The position numbers and the translations under genes are program-made. From Gluconobacter sp. Gdi (GTDB taxonomy: Bacteria; Pseudomonadota; Alphaproteobacteria; Acetobacterales; Acetobacteraceae), in contig NZ_BLJQ01000004.1 of NCBI RefSeq assembly GCF_014132155.1, forward strand, positions 1 to 64,000: DNA of 64,000 nt, read 5' to 3'. Of this stretch, positions 46,015 through 54,884 are shown one piece after another. The notes under the pieces are model-generated. The model saw only the letters and a program-made list of their open reading frames with translations. It had not been told where the DNA came from and did no database searches. Each line of letters begins with the position of its first letter. Position 1 is the stretch's first letter.

Positions 46015-47831
46015 ACGGAACGTCCCGTTGCCACCGGCCCGTCTTCCGTCATTGTGACGGGAAGGCTGAGCCGGAAACACGCCCCTATTCCACGGCCATC
46101 CGGCAAATGGGCATCTGTAATTTCGATAATGCCATCATGGGCTTCCATCACACTATAAGCGATCGCAAGCCCCAACCCCGTGCCTGTTCCAACCGGCTTG
46201 GTTGTGAAGAACGGATCGAACACCCTATTTCTCAGTTCCATCGGCAAACCCGGGCCATCATCGCTGATCGTCATGTCATACCGGCCATTTTCAAGACGGG
46301 ACTTGATCACAATACGCCCCTGCACAGGGCCGCCCTCAGGCGAGATGTCAGCCAATGCATCGGCTGCATTGGAAATAATATTCATAACCACCTGATTCAG
46401 AAACGCAGGCTGACAGACCAAATGCGCCGGAGCCTGCAAATCCTTTTCAATTCTAATGTCCGGACCAAGCTTATGTCCCAGCAACGCCAATGCTGTCTCA
46501 AGTGCACTGGGAACATCGACTGTCTGGAATGAACTTTCATCCAGCCGGGAAAATCGCCGGAGACTCAAAACGAGATTCTGAATCCGCTGCAACCCGAGCT
46601 TCATGGATTCCAGACGTGAAATCCCCTTCTGCATGAGCGGCGCCCCATCCTCTGGACTCCCCATCGCCTGAAGGCGCTTGAGCGTCCGCTCCACTGTGTC
46701 GGCATGGGCGATTGTGAAGGCTAGCGGATTGTTAATCTCATGAGCGATACCCGCCACCAGCTCACCCAACGAAGCCATCTTGGCAGTCTGCACGAGTTTC
46801 GACTGCGCCTGAATCAACTGTTCGTTTGTGCGCGCTAATTCCATATTGGCCTGCGCCAGTGCTTCAGCCATTTCGGCCTTCGCCCTTGCCGCTTCTAAAG
46901 TAAGCGCATTCTGCTGCCGCTCAATTTCCTGCTGCCGGAACTCATCCTGCGCCATACGTCTTTGCGCAAGCGTCCTGATCCGCATGGCGAGGGCTTCGAT
47001 GGCAATGTCGCTGGGAACCAGATCGTCAATGCCGGCCTCGAAGAATTCACCGGAAGATTGCCTCCGGAAGCGTGAGGCCTCCACGATACCAAGCGTTCGG
47101 AACGGAATTCCACCGGCTTCCAGAACAGCCTGACGGCGTGCATCCAGAAGACGGCAAAACTTGAGATCCTCATCTCCGCTCCCCAGTTCCAGAACCAAAC
47201 AGTCAGGACCATCTGCGCCGCGCAACCATCCACCATCAATCAGATCGTCTGAACGCTCGATAGACGTGACCGTATGCCCATCACGCCAGAGCAGCTCACC
47301 CAACGTTGTCTCAGGTGCATCTTCAGTAATCTCTTCGTCTTCCTCCTCTTCACGGGGAGAATTGACGATGACAATTCTTGCCCGGCGAAAGCGAGAGGCT
47401 TCATCCACCTGAAGAAGCTCCGGTCCTTCCCGAAGCAAAGCGCGCATCCGCAACACCAGCAGGTCAGGATGAGCGGATTTGGAAATATAGGCATCTGCCC
47501 CACTTTCCAGCCCCTCTCGCTCACCGCCGGGAAAAGCATCTTCCGTCAGCATCAGGATCGGAATGGTGCGTGTCAGGGCATCCAACCGCAAACGCCGCGC
47601 CAACTGCCCACCCGTCATGCCGGGCAGCTCAGAGCACACGACCACAAGGTCAGGCATCAGATCCTCAACCGTTCCCAAAGCAGCTTCACCGCTGCCGAGA
47701 CAGGTCACGGTGAAGCCTTCCTTTAGAAGAACACGCCAGATCCGCTGGGCATGAGCATCATCCGGCTCCACGAGCAGAACACGTGCGGTCTCTGTGGCTC
47801 CGAGCGGAGCTTTAAGATCAGAATGCAGCAT
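46011..47831 (-). CDS. Hybrid histidine kinase with degenerate N-terminal receivers
   Basis: 606 residues. The first receiver (about 17-135) keeps the late Thr and Lys (LTED, YISKSA), but the phospho-accepting position is Cys66 (VVVCSELPG). A second receiver-like part (about 148-285) also lacks a normal Asp (LVLELGSG). A coiled coil (about 300-345) leads to HisKA with His364 in GIAHEINNP and a complete HATPase with FDPFFTTKPVGTGTGLGL. No membrane segment. The tandem-receiver head recalls PleD, but no GGDEF domain follows. Confidence 0.88.
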   Translation of the reverse strand: MLHSDLKAPLGATETARVLLVEPDDAHAQRIWRVLLKEGFTVTCLGSGEAALGTVEDLMPDLVVVCSELPGMTGGQLARRLRLDALTRTIPILMLTEDAFPGGEREGLESGADAYISKSAHPDLLVLRMRALLREGPELLQVDEASRFRRARIVIVNSPREEEEDEEITEDAPETTLGELLWRDGHTVTSIERSDDLIDGGWLRGADGPDCLVLELGSGDEDLKFCRLLDARRQAVLEAGGIPFRTLGIVEASRFRRQSSGEFFEAGIDDLVPSDIAIEALAMRIRTLAQRRMAQDEFRQQEIERQQNALTLEAARAKAEMAEALAQANMELARTNEQLIQAQSKLVQTAKMASLGELVAGIAHEINNPLAFTIAHADTVERTLKRLQAMGSPEDGAPLMQKGISRLESMKLGLQRIQNLVLSLRRFSRLDESSFQTVDVPSALETALALLGHKLGPDIRIEKDLQAPAHLVCQPAFLNQVVMNIISNAADALADISPEGGPVQGRIVIKSRLENGRYDMTISDDGPGLPMELRNRVFDPFFTTKPVGTGTGLGLAIAYSVMEAHDGIIEITDAHLPDGRGIGACFRLSLPVTMTEDGPVATGRSV

Positions 47832-47948
47832 GAGAATGACGGAATGTTTGCATTAACGGCCTCTTGCAGCTAGTCCGAAGCTGATGTTCGTCCGATTTCC
47901 AAGGGGCGAAGATAACTCCCGTTACCGGATCAGTGGAAGCCGTATCTC

Positions 47949-48359
47949 ATGGACATTCAGCCCTCGCGCAACCTGACGGATCGCCTGCTCAACTCCCGCA
48001 GCGGGGAAAGCGGCCCTCTTTCAACCGGCGCGCTGATCCGGACGGGCATCTGGTCCATCTGCTATTTCGCCTTCTACTTTGCCCAGCAGGTCGCAGAGCT
48101 TCTCGCTCCGCTTCTCCTGATTCTTGGTCTTGGCTGGTATATCCTTCCGCACATCGTGAACGCCATTACGACAAGTGCTGCGAGTGCCGACCCGCAGGCG
48201 AAAGACATCATGAACCATGTGGCGGGCACCCTGCCGACCCACCTTCAGATCGGCAGTCACCTGCTAACCCCAGGCTCCCTCATGTTCGACGGCTTTCTCC
48301 TGATGGGACTTGCCGCAATTGGAGCGACCCTGTCCGCACTGGCCGCTCGCAACATGTAA
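47949..48359 (+). CDS. Small membrane protein of unknown function
   Basis: 136 residues. Hydrophobic segments at about 32-66 (SICYFAFYFAQQVAELLAPL and on to YILP) and about 108-132 (LMFDGFLLMGLAAIGATLSAL). No motif recognised. It is divergent from the histidine kinase pair and convergent with the zinc-ribbon gene, with only 9 bases between stops. Confidence 0.7.
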   Translation: MDIQPSRNLTDRLLNSRSGESGPLSTGALIRTGIWSICYFAFYFAQQVAELLAPLLLILGLGWYILPHIVNAITTSAASADPQAKDIMNHVAGTLPTHLQIGSHLLTPGSLMFDGFLLMGLAAIGATLSALAARNM

Positions 48360-48368
48360 GACCCAGGC

Positions 48369-48836
48369 TCAGGGAGTAAGGAGATGGCCGATACCCGGCC
48401 ATAAAGTCACGAGCTCCCCAGCCTTCCAGTGCCATAGTGCGGCCACGCCTCCGCCGACCACCACAAGACTGAGCCCCCACGCGGCACTCCAAGTCCCAAG
48501 ACTTCCAATCATTTTCGTCCCGACAGTCTCGGGTTTACCCAGACCGTGGGTTACTGTCCGGGAATGTAGAACAAACGCATGTTTCGCAGCGTCCCGTGCT
48601 TCGGACGCGCTTAGTCCAACAGGATAAGACTGTGATGTTTCAGGGCCTGGAGGCTCTTCAGTCTCAGCCTTGAGCAAGGACAAGTCATCAGGCGGAATTT
48701 GCGCAAGCTCAGCCTCCTGCGCCTCTTGTAAAGGCCAGCTATCCCCACAGTTCGCGCAACGCAGCCGCCGCGCCTGCTCCAAAAGTGAATCAGGCACTTC
48801 AAAAACAGCATGACAGTGGGGACATTCAACACGCAT
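48369..48836 (-). CDS. MJ0042-type zinc-ribbon membrane protein
   Basis: 155 residues from ATG 48836. The N-terminal zinc ribbon MRVECPHCHAVFEVPDSLL ... RLRCANCGDSW has two CXXC pairs (the MJ0042 domain). An acidic linker follows, and one membrane segment lies near 122-142 (WSAAWGLSLVVVGGGVAAL). Such genes are commonly divergent from ftsE in alphaproteobacteria. The role is unknown; the ribbon sits at the cytoplasmic end. Confidence 0.82.
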   Translation of the reverse strand: MRVECPHCHAVFEVPDSLLEQARRLRCANCGDSWPLQEAQEAELAQIPPDDLSLLKAETEEPPGPETSQSYPVGLSASEARDAAKHAFVLHSRTVTHGLGKPETVGTKMIGSLGTWSAAWGLSLVVVGGGVAALWHWKAGELVTLWPGIGHLLTP

Positions 48837-48913
48837 CACGGTATCCTTCAAAAATCAGACCGTACCGGCCTCGGTCTGACCTCAACTGGGTTGCCCATAT
48901 GACGAGGTTGTCG

Positions 48914-48928
48914 TTAATAAATGGTTAA
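48914..48928. promoter_or_regulatory. CtrA-type box upstream of ftsE
   Basis: TTAATAAATGGTTAA is a perfect TTAA-N7-TTAA. Read on the minus strand it is TTAACCATTTATTAA, which includes the TTAACCAT core of the Caulobacter CtrA consensus. It lies 31 bases before ftsE and 78 before the zinc-ribbon start, in the divergent promoter region. Confidence 0.6.
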
Positions 48929-48958
48929 TACGCCTGCAACACCTTTGATCGTTTTCAT

Positions 48959-49636
48959 ATGATCCGCCTGCGCGATGTCTCCCTGAAACCTGCTGGCGTT
49001 GGGCAGCCTGTTCTGCACGGCATGACCCTGACAATCCCTCAGGGAGAATTCCGCTGGCTTCTCGGGCCATCAGGCGCAGGCAAATCCAGCCTTCTCAAGC
49101 TTCTGACACTCGGGGCAAAACCCGCCTCAGGCCAAATGGATATTCTCAACACCCCAGTCACGGGCGCCAGCCGAAGCACTCTACGGAACCTGAGAAGACG
49201 TATCGGGTTCGTCCCACAGGATTACCGCCTGATCGGAGAGTGGAATGTTTTTGACAACGTCGCCCTCCCGTTGCGTCTGCGCGGGCGCTCCGAACGCGAT
49301 ATTCGACAGGAGGTTTTTGCCGTCCTGGACTGGCTGGATGTTTCCCCGCATGCCCATTCCCGACCGACCACTCTTTCCGGGGGCGAACAGCAGCGTGTTG
49401 CCATTGCACGCGCCCTGATCGGACGACCCGATATCCTTCTTGCCGATGAACCAACAAACGCTCTTGAGGATTCTCAGGCCAGACGCCTTCTTGCAACGTT
49501 CCAGGAACTGATTGATCTGGGAACAACCGTGATTGTCGCGACGCATAACGAAGGCCTCGTGCGCGATGCTCCCGCCCCATCCATCATGCTTCGTGATGGC
49601 ACGCTCGATCCGCATGCAAATGAGGCGATAGCGTGA
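48959..49636 (+). CDS. ftsE: Cell division ATP-binding protein FtsE
   Basis: 225 residues. ABC ATPase with Walker [18 protein letters not shown]-loop FVPQDYRL, signature [15 protein letters not shown] and Walker B ILLADEPT. With FtsX it activates periplasmic amidases during division. It overlaps ftsX by four bases. The upstream CtrA-like box would connect it to the cell cycle. Confidence 0.95.
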   Translation: MIRLRDVSLKPAGVGQPVLHGMTLTIPQGEFRWLLGPSGAGKSSLLKLLTLGAKPASGQMDILNTPVTGASRSTLRNLRRRIGFVPQDYRLIGEWNVFDNVALPLRLRGRSERDIRQEVFAVLDWLDVSPHAHSRPTTLSGGEQQRVAIARALIGRPDILLADEPTNALEDSQARRLLATFQELIDLGTTVIVATHNEGLVRDAPAPSIMLRDGTLDPHANEAIA

Positions 49637-50532
49637 GCCGCCGCGTCTCTCCCGGTCTGCGCTCAGGCAGCCTCCCTCTGCTTGTTGCTCTCATGACCCT
49701 GCTGGCTGGCTTGGCTCTTGCTGGTTTGACCGGTGTTCAAGCGCTTGCAGATGGCTGGGCGCAGGCGGCCCAAAGTGCTGCAACGATCGAAATCCCGACG
49801 GACATTCCAAACGCCTCAGATCGCACGGACGCACTCATTCACGCTCTCAAAGCCTTGCCGGGCGTTACCAACCTGCAAAAGCTTTCCACAGACAAAGTGC
49901 AGGATCTACTGGCGCCCTGGCTTGGCCAGCCTACGGATTCACGGAAAGGCTTGCCGGGCCTCTCACTGCCCACCGTCCTCATCGTCGCCCACACGCCTGA
50001 CGCTAACCTAAGCTCCACTGTTCATGAGACGTTACCCGAAGCCATTGTTCAGGAAGACATGCAGTGGGGCCAGAGGCTTGAACATTTGGGCACAAGCCTC
50101 GTCGGATGCGCCTGGCTTGCTGTTATCCTGATCGCAGCGATTGCCGTTTTATCCATTGGCATCACTGTCCGCCGCTCTGTCGCTGCCCAGAAACGGGCTG
50201 TGGAAATCGTGCATTCCCTTGGCGCCGGGGACTTTACAATTTCCAGCCATATTGCCGGTCGGGCTGCACTCCTCAGCTTTATGGGCGGCGTGGCTGGCCT
50301 CGTCCTCCTCACGCCACTGACAACCTCCCTTGCCACAACCCTCGCCCCCTTCACGCATCAGGCCACCGTCCCAAGCACCTTTCCGACAACACTAGATGGC
50401 TGGTGGACGACACTCCGCATTTTACCTCTCAGCCTCCTGAAAGAGCTCGGTGCCCTGCCCGTCATTGCGGCTCTTCTGGGATGGATCACAGCTCAGGGCG
50501 TTGTGCTCGTGTGGCTTCGTCGATTGCCGTGA
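49633..50532 (+). CDS. ftsX: Cell division protein FtsX-like permease
   Basis: 299 residues, GTG start at 49633. One N-terminal membrane segment (about 15-38) and three near the C-terminus (about 160-178, 212-235, 270-295) surround a periplasmic loop. This is the usual FtsX topology, although sequence similarity is low as is normal. It overlaps ftsE upstream and the YdcF-like gene downstream (GTGA). Confidence 0.88.
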   Translation: MSRRVSPGLRSGSLPLLVALMTLLAGLALAGLTGVQALADGWAQAAQSAATIEIPTDIPNASDRTDALIHALKALPGVTNLQKLSTDKVQDLLAPWLGQPTDSRKGLPGLSLPTVLIVAHTPDANLSSTVHETLPEAIVQEDMQWGQRLEHLGTSLVGCAWLAVILIAAIAVLSIGITVRRSVAAQKRAVEIVHSLGAGDFTISSHIAGRAALLSFMGGVAGLVLLTPLTTSLATTLAPFTHQATVPSTFPTTLDGWWTTLRILPLSLLKELGALPVIAALLGWITAQGVVLVWLRRLP

Positions 50533-51122
50533 AGGCCTTTCTTTCCTCGCTGTTTCTTATTGCCGTGCTCTGGTCGGCTGGCTTCGTCTGGTTCATCCAC
50601 GATTCCCGACAGCCACCGCACGTTGCCACTGTCTGCGATGGCATCGTCACCCTCACAGGCGGCCAATCCCGTATCGAAACCTCCCTCACCCTTCTCAAGG
50701 GCGGATATGGCCAGCTTCTACTGATTTCTGGCGTAGGGCCCCATGTTACACTCGATCAACTTGTGCGCCTTCAGAACCAGACCCTTTCCAACGATTTGGC
50801 CAGCCGTGTCACTCTGGGCCGCCGCGCCGTCAGTACGATTGGTAATGCGTATGAGATCACGACGTGGGCCAGAGATCACAAGATGCACAGCCTGCTGGTC
50901 GTTACCGCTGGCTACCACATTCGCCGCGCCATTATAGAGCTCAGCCGGACTGCCCCAGATCTGGAACTCGTGCCTTATCCGGTTCTCCCGCCAGCTCTGG
51001 AAGCGCCACTGTCCCGCCAGACCCTGCACTTACTCATCCGGGAATATTTCAAACTTCTGGGCGCAGAACTTAGTAATCTGACGGGCTTACCAGACGGCAA
51101 GATTGGCCTTACGCCTCACTAA
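50529..51122 (+). CDS. YdcF/DUF218-family protein
   Basis: 197 residues from GTG 50529, which overlaps the ftsX stop. One N-terminal membrane anchor (about 4-22) is followed by a DUF218 domain: VTLTGGQSRIETSLTLLKGGYGQLLLISGV and LLVVTAGYHIRRAIIELSR. DUF218 proteins (YdcF, SanA) act in envelope integrity. Coupling with ftsEX suggests a cell-wall or division-linked role, an inference. Confidence 0.88.
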   Translation: MKAFLSSLFLIAVLWSAGFVWFIHDSRQPPHVATVCDGIVTLTGGQSRIETSLTLLKGGYGQLLLISGVGPHVTLDQLVRLQNQTLSNDLASRVTLGRRAVSTIGNAYEITTWARDHKMHSLLVVTAGYHIRRAIIELSRTAPDLELVPYPVLPPALEAPLSRQTLHLLIREYFKLLGAELSNLTGLPDGKIGLTPH

Positions 51123-51166
51123 GGCCTCTTGTGCAACCGCAGCTTTTCTGGTGAGCAGACAAAATT

Positions 51167-51916
51167 ATGAGCATTCTTCGCGGCCTGCTGTTCAATCTTT
51201 ATTTCCTGATCCTCACAGTCATCATGGGCCTCGGGGCAATCCCGATCCGCCTTATGAAGCGACAGGATCTGGCACTCTCTTACGCCAAACTGTGGTCCAG
51301 AGCAGTGCTGTTCGGATTTGCACAGCTTTGCTCCGTGAAAATTGAAGTTTATGGTCGGGATAATATTCCTGCAGGCCCAAGCCTGATTGCATCTCAGCAT
51401 CAGTCCTTCTTCGATGGCTTCGTCTGGATGGATCTGGTTCCCCTACCGACCTACATCATCAAGGCGGAACTGACTAAAATACCCCTCGTCGGCCCCATGC
51501 TCGTTCTGAGCGGTATGATCCCTGTGGAACGAAGCGCCGGATCTAAAGCCCTGCGCACCATGATGAAAGACAGCGCACGCGCTCACGCATCTGACAGACA
51601 GATTATTATCTTTCCTGAAGGCACACGCACACTCCCCGGAGAGCGCCACCCCATCCAACCGGGCATTATTGCTTTAGCCCGACAGGCTAATGTCCCTGTC
51701 GTGCCGGTCGCCACCAATTCCGGCCTTTTCTGGGACCGATCTCCCTGGCGGAAAAAACCTGGTGTTTTGAAGGTCGTCATCGGCGCGCCACTCCCCTCCA
51801 CAGAGGGACGCGACGGCTTCACGACCGCGCTGAACGAAGCATGGGATGAACTGTGCGCAACCCATGAATTACCGCGCAATACTGTGGATAACTCTGTGGA
51901 GCTTCAGAGAGTTTAA
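51167..51916 (+). CDS. plsC: 1-acyl-sn-glycerol-3-phosphate acyltransferase
   Basis: 249 residues. An N-terminal membrane segment (about 6-28) precedes the acyltransferase motifs: HX4D in SQHQSFFDGF (near 75), GMIPVERS and FPEGTRTLPGE (near 147). It makes phosphatidic acid from lysophosphatidic acid. It follows the YdcF-like gene by 44 bases and is probably part of the ftsEX unit. Confidence 0.93.
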   Translation: MSILRGLLFNLYFLILTVIMGLGAIPIRLMKRQDLALSYAKLWSRAVLFGFAQLCSVKIEVYGRDNIPAGPSLIASQHQSFFDGFVWMDLVPLPTYIIKAELTKIPLVGPMLVLSGMIPVERSAGSKALRTMMKDSARAHASDRQIIIFPEGTRTLPGERHPIQPGIIALARQANVPVVPVATNSGLFWDRSPWRKKPGVLKVVIGAPLPSTEGRDGFTTALNEAWDELCATHELPRNTVDNSVELQRV

Positions 51917-52166
51917 CAGCCGCCGGAACAGAAGGAGTTTTGGGGCGACAGGCTTTGGGCGAATCTCAAGAAACCCAACAGTTTCCATACGTAGCTAAAA
52001 AACCCTGTTTTTCTGCGGTTTTCAGCTATTTCCTGACCTCAATTTTCTCAGATCGCCTTCCATAGACTCGGCTGTCAAACAATGACTGCACGCGGAATGC
52101 TGTTTTGGGGATAAAATACCGTCCATCGAACCAGCCTCTTTATCCAGTTACACAAAGACAGGCCCA

Positions 52167-53243
52167 GTGAACCCAGTTTCCAATACTGCCCGTTACCTGA
52201 AAATCACGCTTGTCATCTTCTGTTTCATTACAGTTGTGGCGGCTGCAGATACCGCCCTGTGGCATCACGTCACCACCAGAATGCAGGCACAAATTGAAAA
52301 CGAAGTCGCGAACCTGAAAGCAACAGGATGGTCCGTAGAGACTGGAGAAGTTCGACGTGGAGGCTGGCCTTTCGGAGCATGGATCGAAATTCAGAAACCC
52401 CAACTCAGCCATAAAAATTTTCCTGCCCAACCATTCGAAGCTGGTTGGGCAGGTGAGACTTTCAGGCTTGGCGGACCATGGACGGAACTCGTCAGAAACG
52501 GCCTCACCGTCTCCCTTCCTGGTCGTCAGGCTGCGCGCATTATCACTTCTTCGGCCAGAGCAACCATTCTCACAGAAACTTTGAGACTGCACATCTCAGA
52601 GGACGGAACCGTAATGTTCCATGCTCCTTCTGCCCAAGTCGCCGTCGCAATGAACCTTGTGGATCAGACAGTCGCGCTGTCCCGCCTTTCTGGACGCATC
52701 CTCATCCAATCCCAGGCCCCAGCGGGAGCCACACGCCTCGGACTGGATGTGTTGTCTTCCACCCTCAGCACATCATTTTTGAATGCTGCCAAGTATCCAC
52801 TGCACAACGCTCATCTCGTGGTAGCTCTCACAACGTCCAGCACACATCCTGAAAGTCCACTTTTTAGTCCTGATGGCTATGAGCGCCTACTTGTGCAGAC
52901 AGCATCATTTTCGATGGGGTCGGAAGCGACTTCTGCACATTTTTCCTTTTCCGGTGAACTGACATACCCAGCGCTCAACGGCCACCTCACCCTGACGCTT
53001 CTGAACTGGCATGATGCCGCCGAAAAAATCCTGAATATTCCGCGCCTTCAGGCCTCGCTTGCTCCAGACACGCGCGTCTTTCTTGAGCACATTTTGTACG
53101 CAACGCCCTCACCGGGACTGGCAGAAAGTCATCCTGTTGTCGCAGAAGTTTCCGTCGTGAACGGTCATGCTGCACCTGCTCTCGAACAACTTTTGCAAAC
53201 AATCTCCACACAAAAAATTGACGCGTCACATTTGCGCGAGTAG
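52167..53243 (+). CDS. DUF2125-family periplasmic protein
   Basis: 358 residues, GTG start at 52167. One N-terminal membrane segment (about 10-30), then VETGEVRRGGWPFGAWIEIQKPQL (about 52-77), the recognisable start of DUF2125. The rest is beta-rich with no catalytic motif. The family is widespread in alphaproteobacteria and unassigned in function. The preceding 250 bases (51917-52166) hold no gene, only an imperfect inverted repeat near 51992-52027. Confidence 0.8.
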   Translation: MNPVSNTARYLKITLVIFCFITVVAAADTALWHHVTTRMQAQIENEVANLKATGWSVETGEVRRGGWPFGAWIEIQKPQLSHKNFPAQPFEAGWAGETFRLGGPWTELVRNGLTVSLPGRQAARIITSSARATILTETLRLHISEDGTVMFHAPSAQVAVAMNLVDQTVALSRLSGRILIQSQAPAGATRLGLDVLSSTLSTSFLNAAKYPLHNAHLVVALTTSSTHPESPLFSPDGYERLLVQTASFSMGSEATSAHFSFSGELTYPALNGHLTLTLLNWHDAAEKILNIPRLQASLAPDTRVFLEHILYATPSPGLAESHPVVAEVSVVNGHAAPALEQLLQTISTQKIDASHLRE

Positions 53244-53254
53244 ACGCAGGGAAT

Positions 53255-53274
53255 GTTTTGATTTTTGTCAAAAC
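53255..53274. promoter_or_regulatory. FNR-type box upstream of cioAB
   Basis: GTTTTGA (53255-53261) and TCAAAAC (53268-53274) are perfect inverted repeats. The centre TTGATTTTTGTCAA (53258-53271) matches the FNR consensus TTGAT-N4-ATCAA in all but one position. It lies 180 bases before the cioA start. Binding is inference. Confidence 0.5.
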
Positions 53275-53406
53275 CATGGCGCGGAAAGAAAACTTTTCCC
53301 GTGCTGCGGCTTTCAAGATTCAGATCCGGATCATGTGTGCAGTGCGGTGCGCATGATCTCAGCTCATTCCTGACTTCTAGGGTGCGAGCGTAGCTGACGG
53401 GTCCAT

Positions 53407-53428
53407 GCGGACCGGTTCTGCGGTCCGC
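53407..53428 (+). promoter_or_regulatory. Stable hairpin in the cioA leader
   Basis: GCGGACCG and CGGTCCGC form a perfect 8-bp stem with a six-base loop, 25 bases before the start codon and just 5' of the AGAAGG ribosome site. No U-run. It may influence translation or mRNA stability. Confidence 0.45.
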
Positions 53429-53453
53429 CTCCCAAGCAGAAGGCACCATCGCA

Positions 53454-54878
53454 ATGTTTGGCCTGTCGGCTTTATTTCTCGCGCGATTTCAGTTCGCGTT
53501 TACAGTCGGGTTTCACATCGTATTCCCGGCATTCTCGATCGGGCTTGCTGCCTATCTCGCCGTTCTTGAAGGCCTCTGGCTCAAGACGGGACGCAGCGCC
53601 TATCTGGATCTCTTCAAATACTGGCTGAAAATCTTCTCCGTCGTATTCGCGATGGGCGTGGTTTCCGGTCTGGTCATGTCCTACGAGTTCGGGACTAACT
53701 GGTCCCAGTTCTCGCAGAAGGCTGGCCCCATCCTCGGCCCAATGCTGGCCTACGAAGTGATGACGGCCTTCTTCCTTGAAGCTGGCTTCCTCGGCGTCAT
53801 GATGTTTGGCCTGAACCGCGTGGGCAAAGGTCTGCATTTCGGCGCCACCTGCATGGTCTCGATCGGCACGCTGATCTCCATGACGTGGATTCTCGCTTCC
53901 AATTCCTGGATGCAGACGCCGCAGGGCTACATCATTGATGAAGCTACAGGTCGCTTCCTGCCGGGTAACTGGTGGCAGATCATCTTCAACCCGTCCTTCC
54001 CGTTCCGCCTCGTGCACATGGGACTGGCAGCGTTCCTGTCCGTCGCGTTCATCGTGGCTGGTGTCGCTGGCTGGCATCTGCTGAAGGCCCGTCGTGAAGG
54101 GCGCCAGGCGTCCGAACAGGTCCGCCTGATGTTCTCCATGGCCATGTGGATGGCCGCGATCGTCGCTCCGGTCCAGTTTCTGGCGGGTGACACGCAGGGT
54201 CTGAACACGCTGGAATACCAGCCTGCCAAAATCGCCGCGATGGAAGGCGACTGGGACTCCGAAGGCCGCGCGCCGGAAATCCTGTTCGGTATTCCGGACA
54301 TGGAAAACGAGACGACGCACTACAAGGTCCAGATTCCGCTCCTCGGCTCCCTGATCCTGACGCACAGCCTCGATGGCAAAGTGCCGGGCCTCAAGGACTA
54401 CCCGAAGGATCTGCGTCCGTATTCACCTCTGCTGTTCTTCTCCTTCCGCATCATGATCGCGCTTGGCTCGCTCATGGTTCTGGTTGGTCTGTGGTCTCTC
54501 TTCCTGCGCTGGAAGGGCAGCCTCTACAGCAACGCCATGCTCCATCGTGTCGCTCTGTGGATGTCCCCGGCAGGCTTCATTGCTCTGCTGTGTGGCTGGA
54601 TCACGACTGAGGTCGGCCGTCAGCCGTACACGGTTTATGGCCTCCTGAAGACCTCCGACAGTGTCTCCCAGATCGCTCTGCCGAGCATGGCGACGTCGAT
54701 GGTTGCCTTCGTGATTGTGTACTTTGTGGTCTTCGCAGGTGGCATCACAATTCTCCTGCGCAGCTTCGCAGAAGAGCCTCACTCTGGTGAGGAAGGTCCG
54801 TCCGAGCACGAGCCGCAGATGTCCGCTGGTACCACGCAGGTCTCACATCACCCCCACAATGCTGGTCTGGCGGAGTAA
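53454..54878 (+). CDS. cioA: Cyanide-insensitive cytochrome bd oxidase subunit I
   Basis: 474 residues with about nine membrane segments. Heme ligand blocks: FTVGFHIVFPAF (His near 20), RLVHMGLAAF and the late GRQPYTVYGLLKTSD, where the usual GRQPW has Y. The periplasmic Q-loop is short, as in CioA/bd-II-like oxidases rather than E. coli CydA. It oxidises ubiquinol and reduces oxygen. It precedes cioB by six bases. Confidence 0.95.
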   Translation: MFGLSALFLARFQFAFTVGFHIVFPAFSIGLAAYLAVLEGLWLKTGRSAYLDLFKYWLKIFSVVFAMGVVSGLVMSYEFGTNWSQFSQKAGPILGPMLAYEVMTAFFLEAGFLGVMMFGLNRVGKGLHFGATCMVSIGTLISMTWILASNSWMQTPQGYIIDEATGRFLPGNWWQIIFNPSFPFRLVHMGLAAFLSVAFIVAGVAGWHLLKARREGRQASEQVRLMFSMAMWMAAIVAPVQFLAGDTQGLNTLEYQPAKIAAMEGDWDSEGRAPEILFGIPDMENETTHYKVQIPLLGSLILTHSLDGKVPGLKDYPKDLRPYSPLLFFSFRIMIALGSLMVLVGLWSLFLRWKGSLYSNAMLHRVALWMSPAGFIALLCGWITTEVGRQPYTVYGLLKTSDSVSQIALPSMATSMVAFVIVYFVVFAGGITILLRSFAEEPHSGEEGPSEHEPQMSAGTTQVSHHPHNAGLAE

Positions 54879-54884
54879 GCGATC

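Noticed and set aside
51883-51891. Perfect DnaA box (TGTGGATAA) at the plsC 3' end
   Set aside because: Single site inside coding sequence without AT-rich flank or neighbours; probably chance.
51992-52032. Imperfect TAGCT...AGCTA inverted repeat in the plsC-DUF2125 gap
   Set aside because: Several mismatches and AT-rich composition; not distinguishable from chance.
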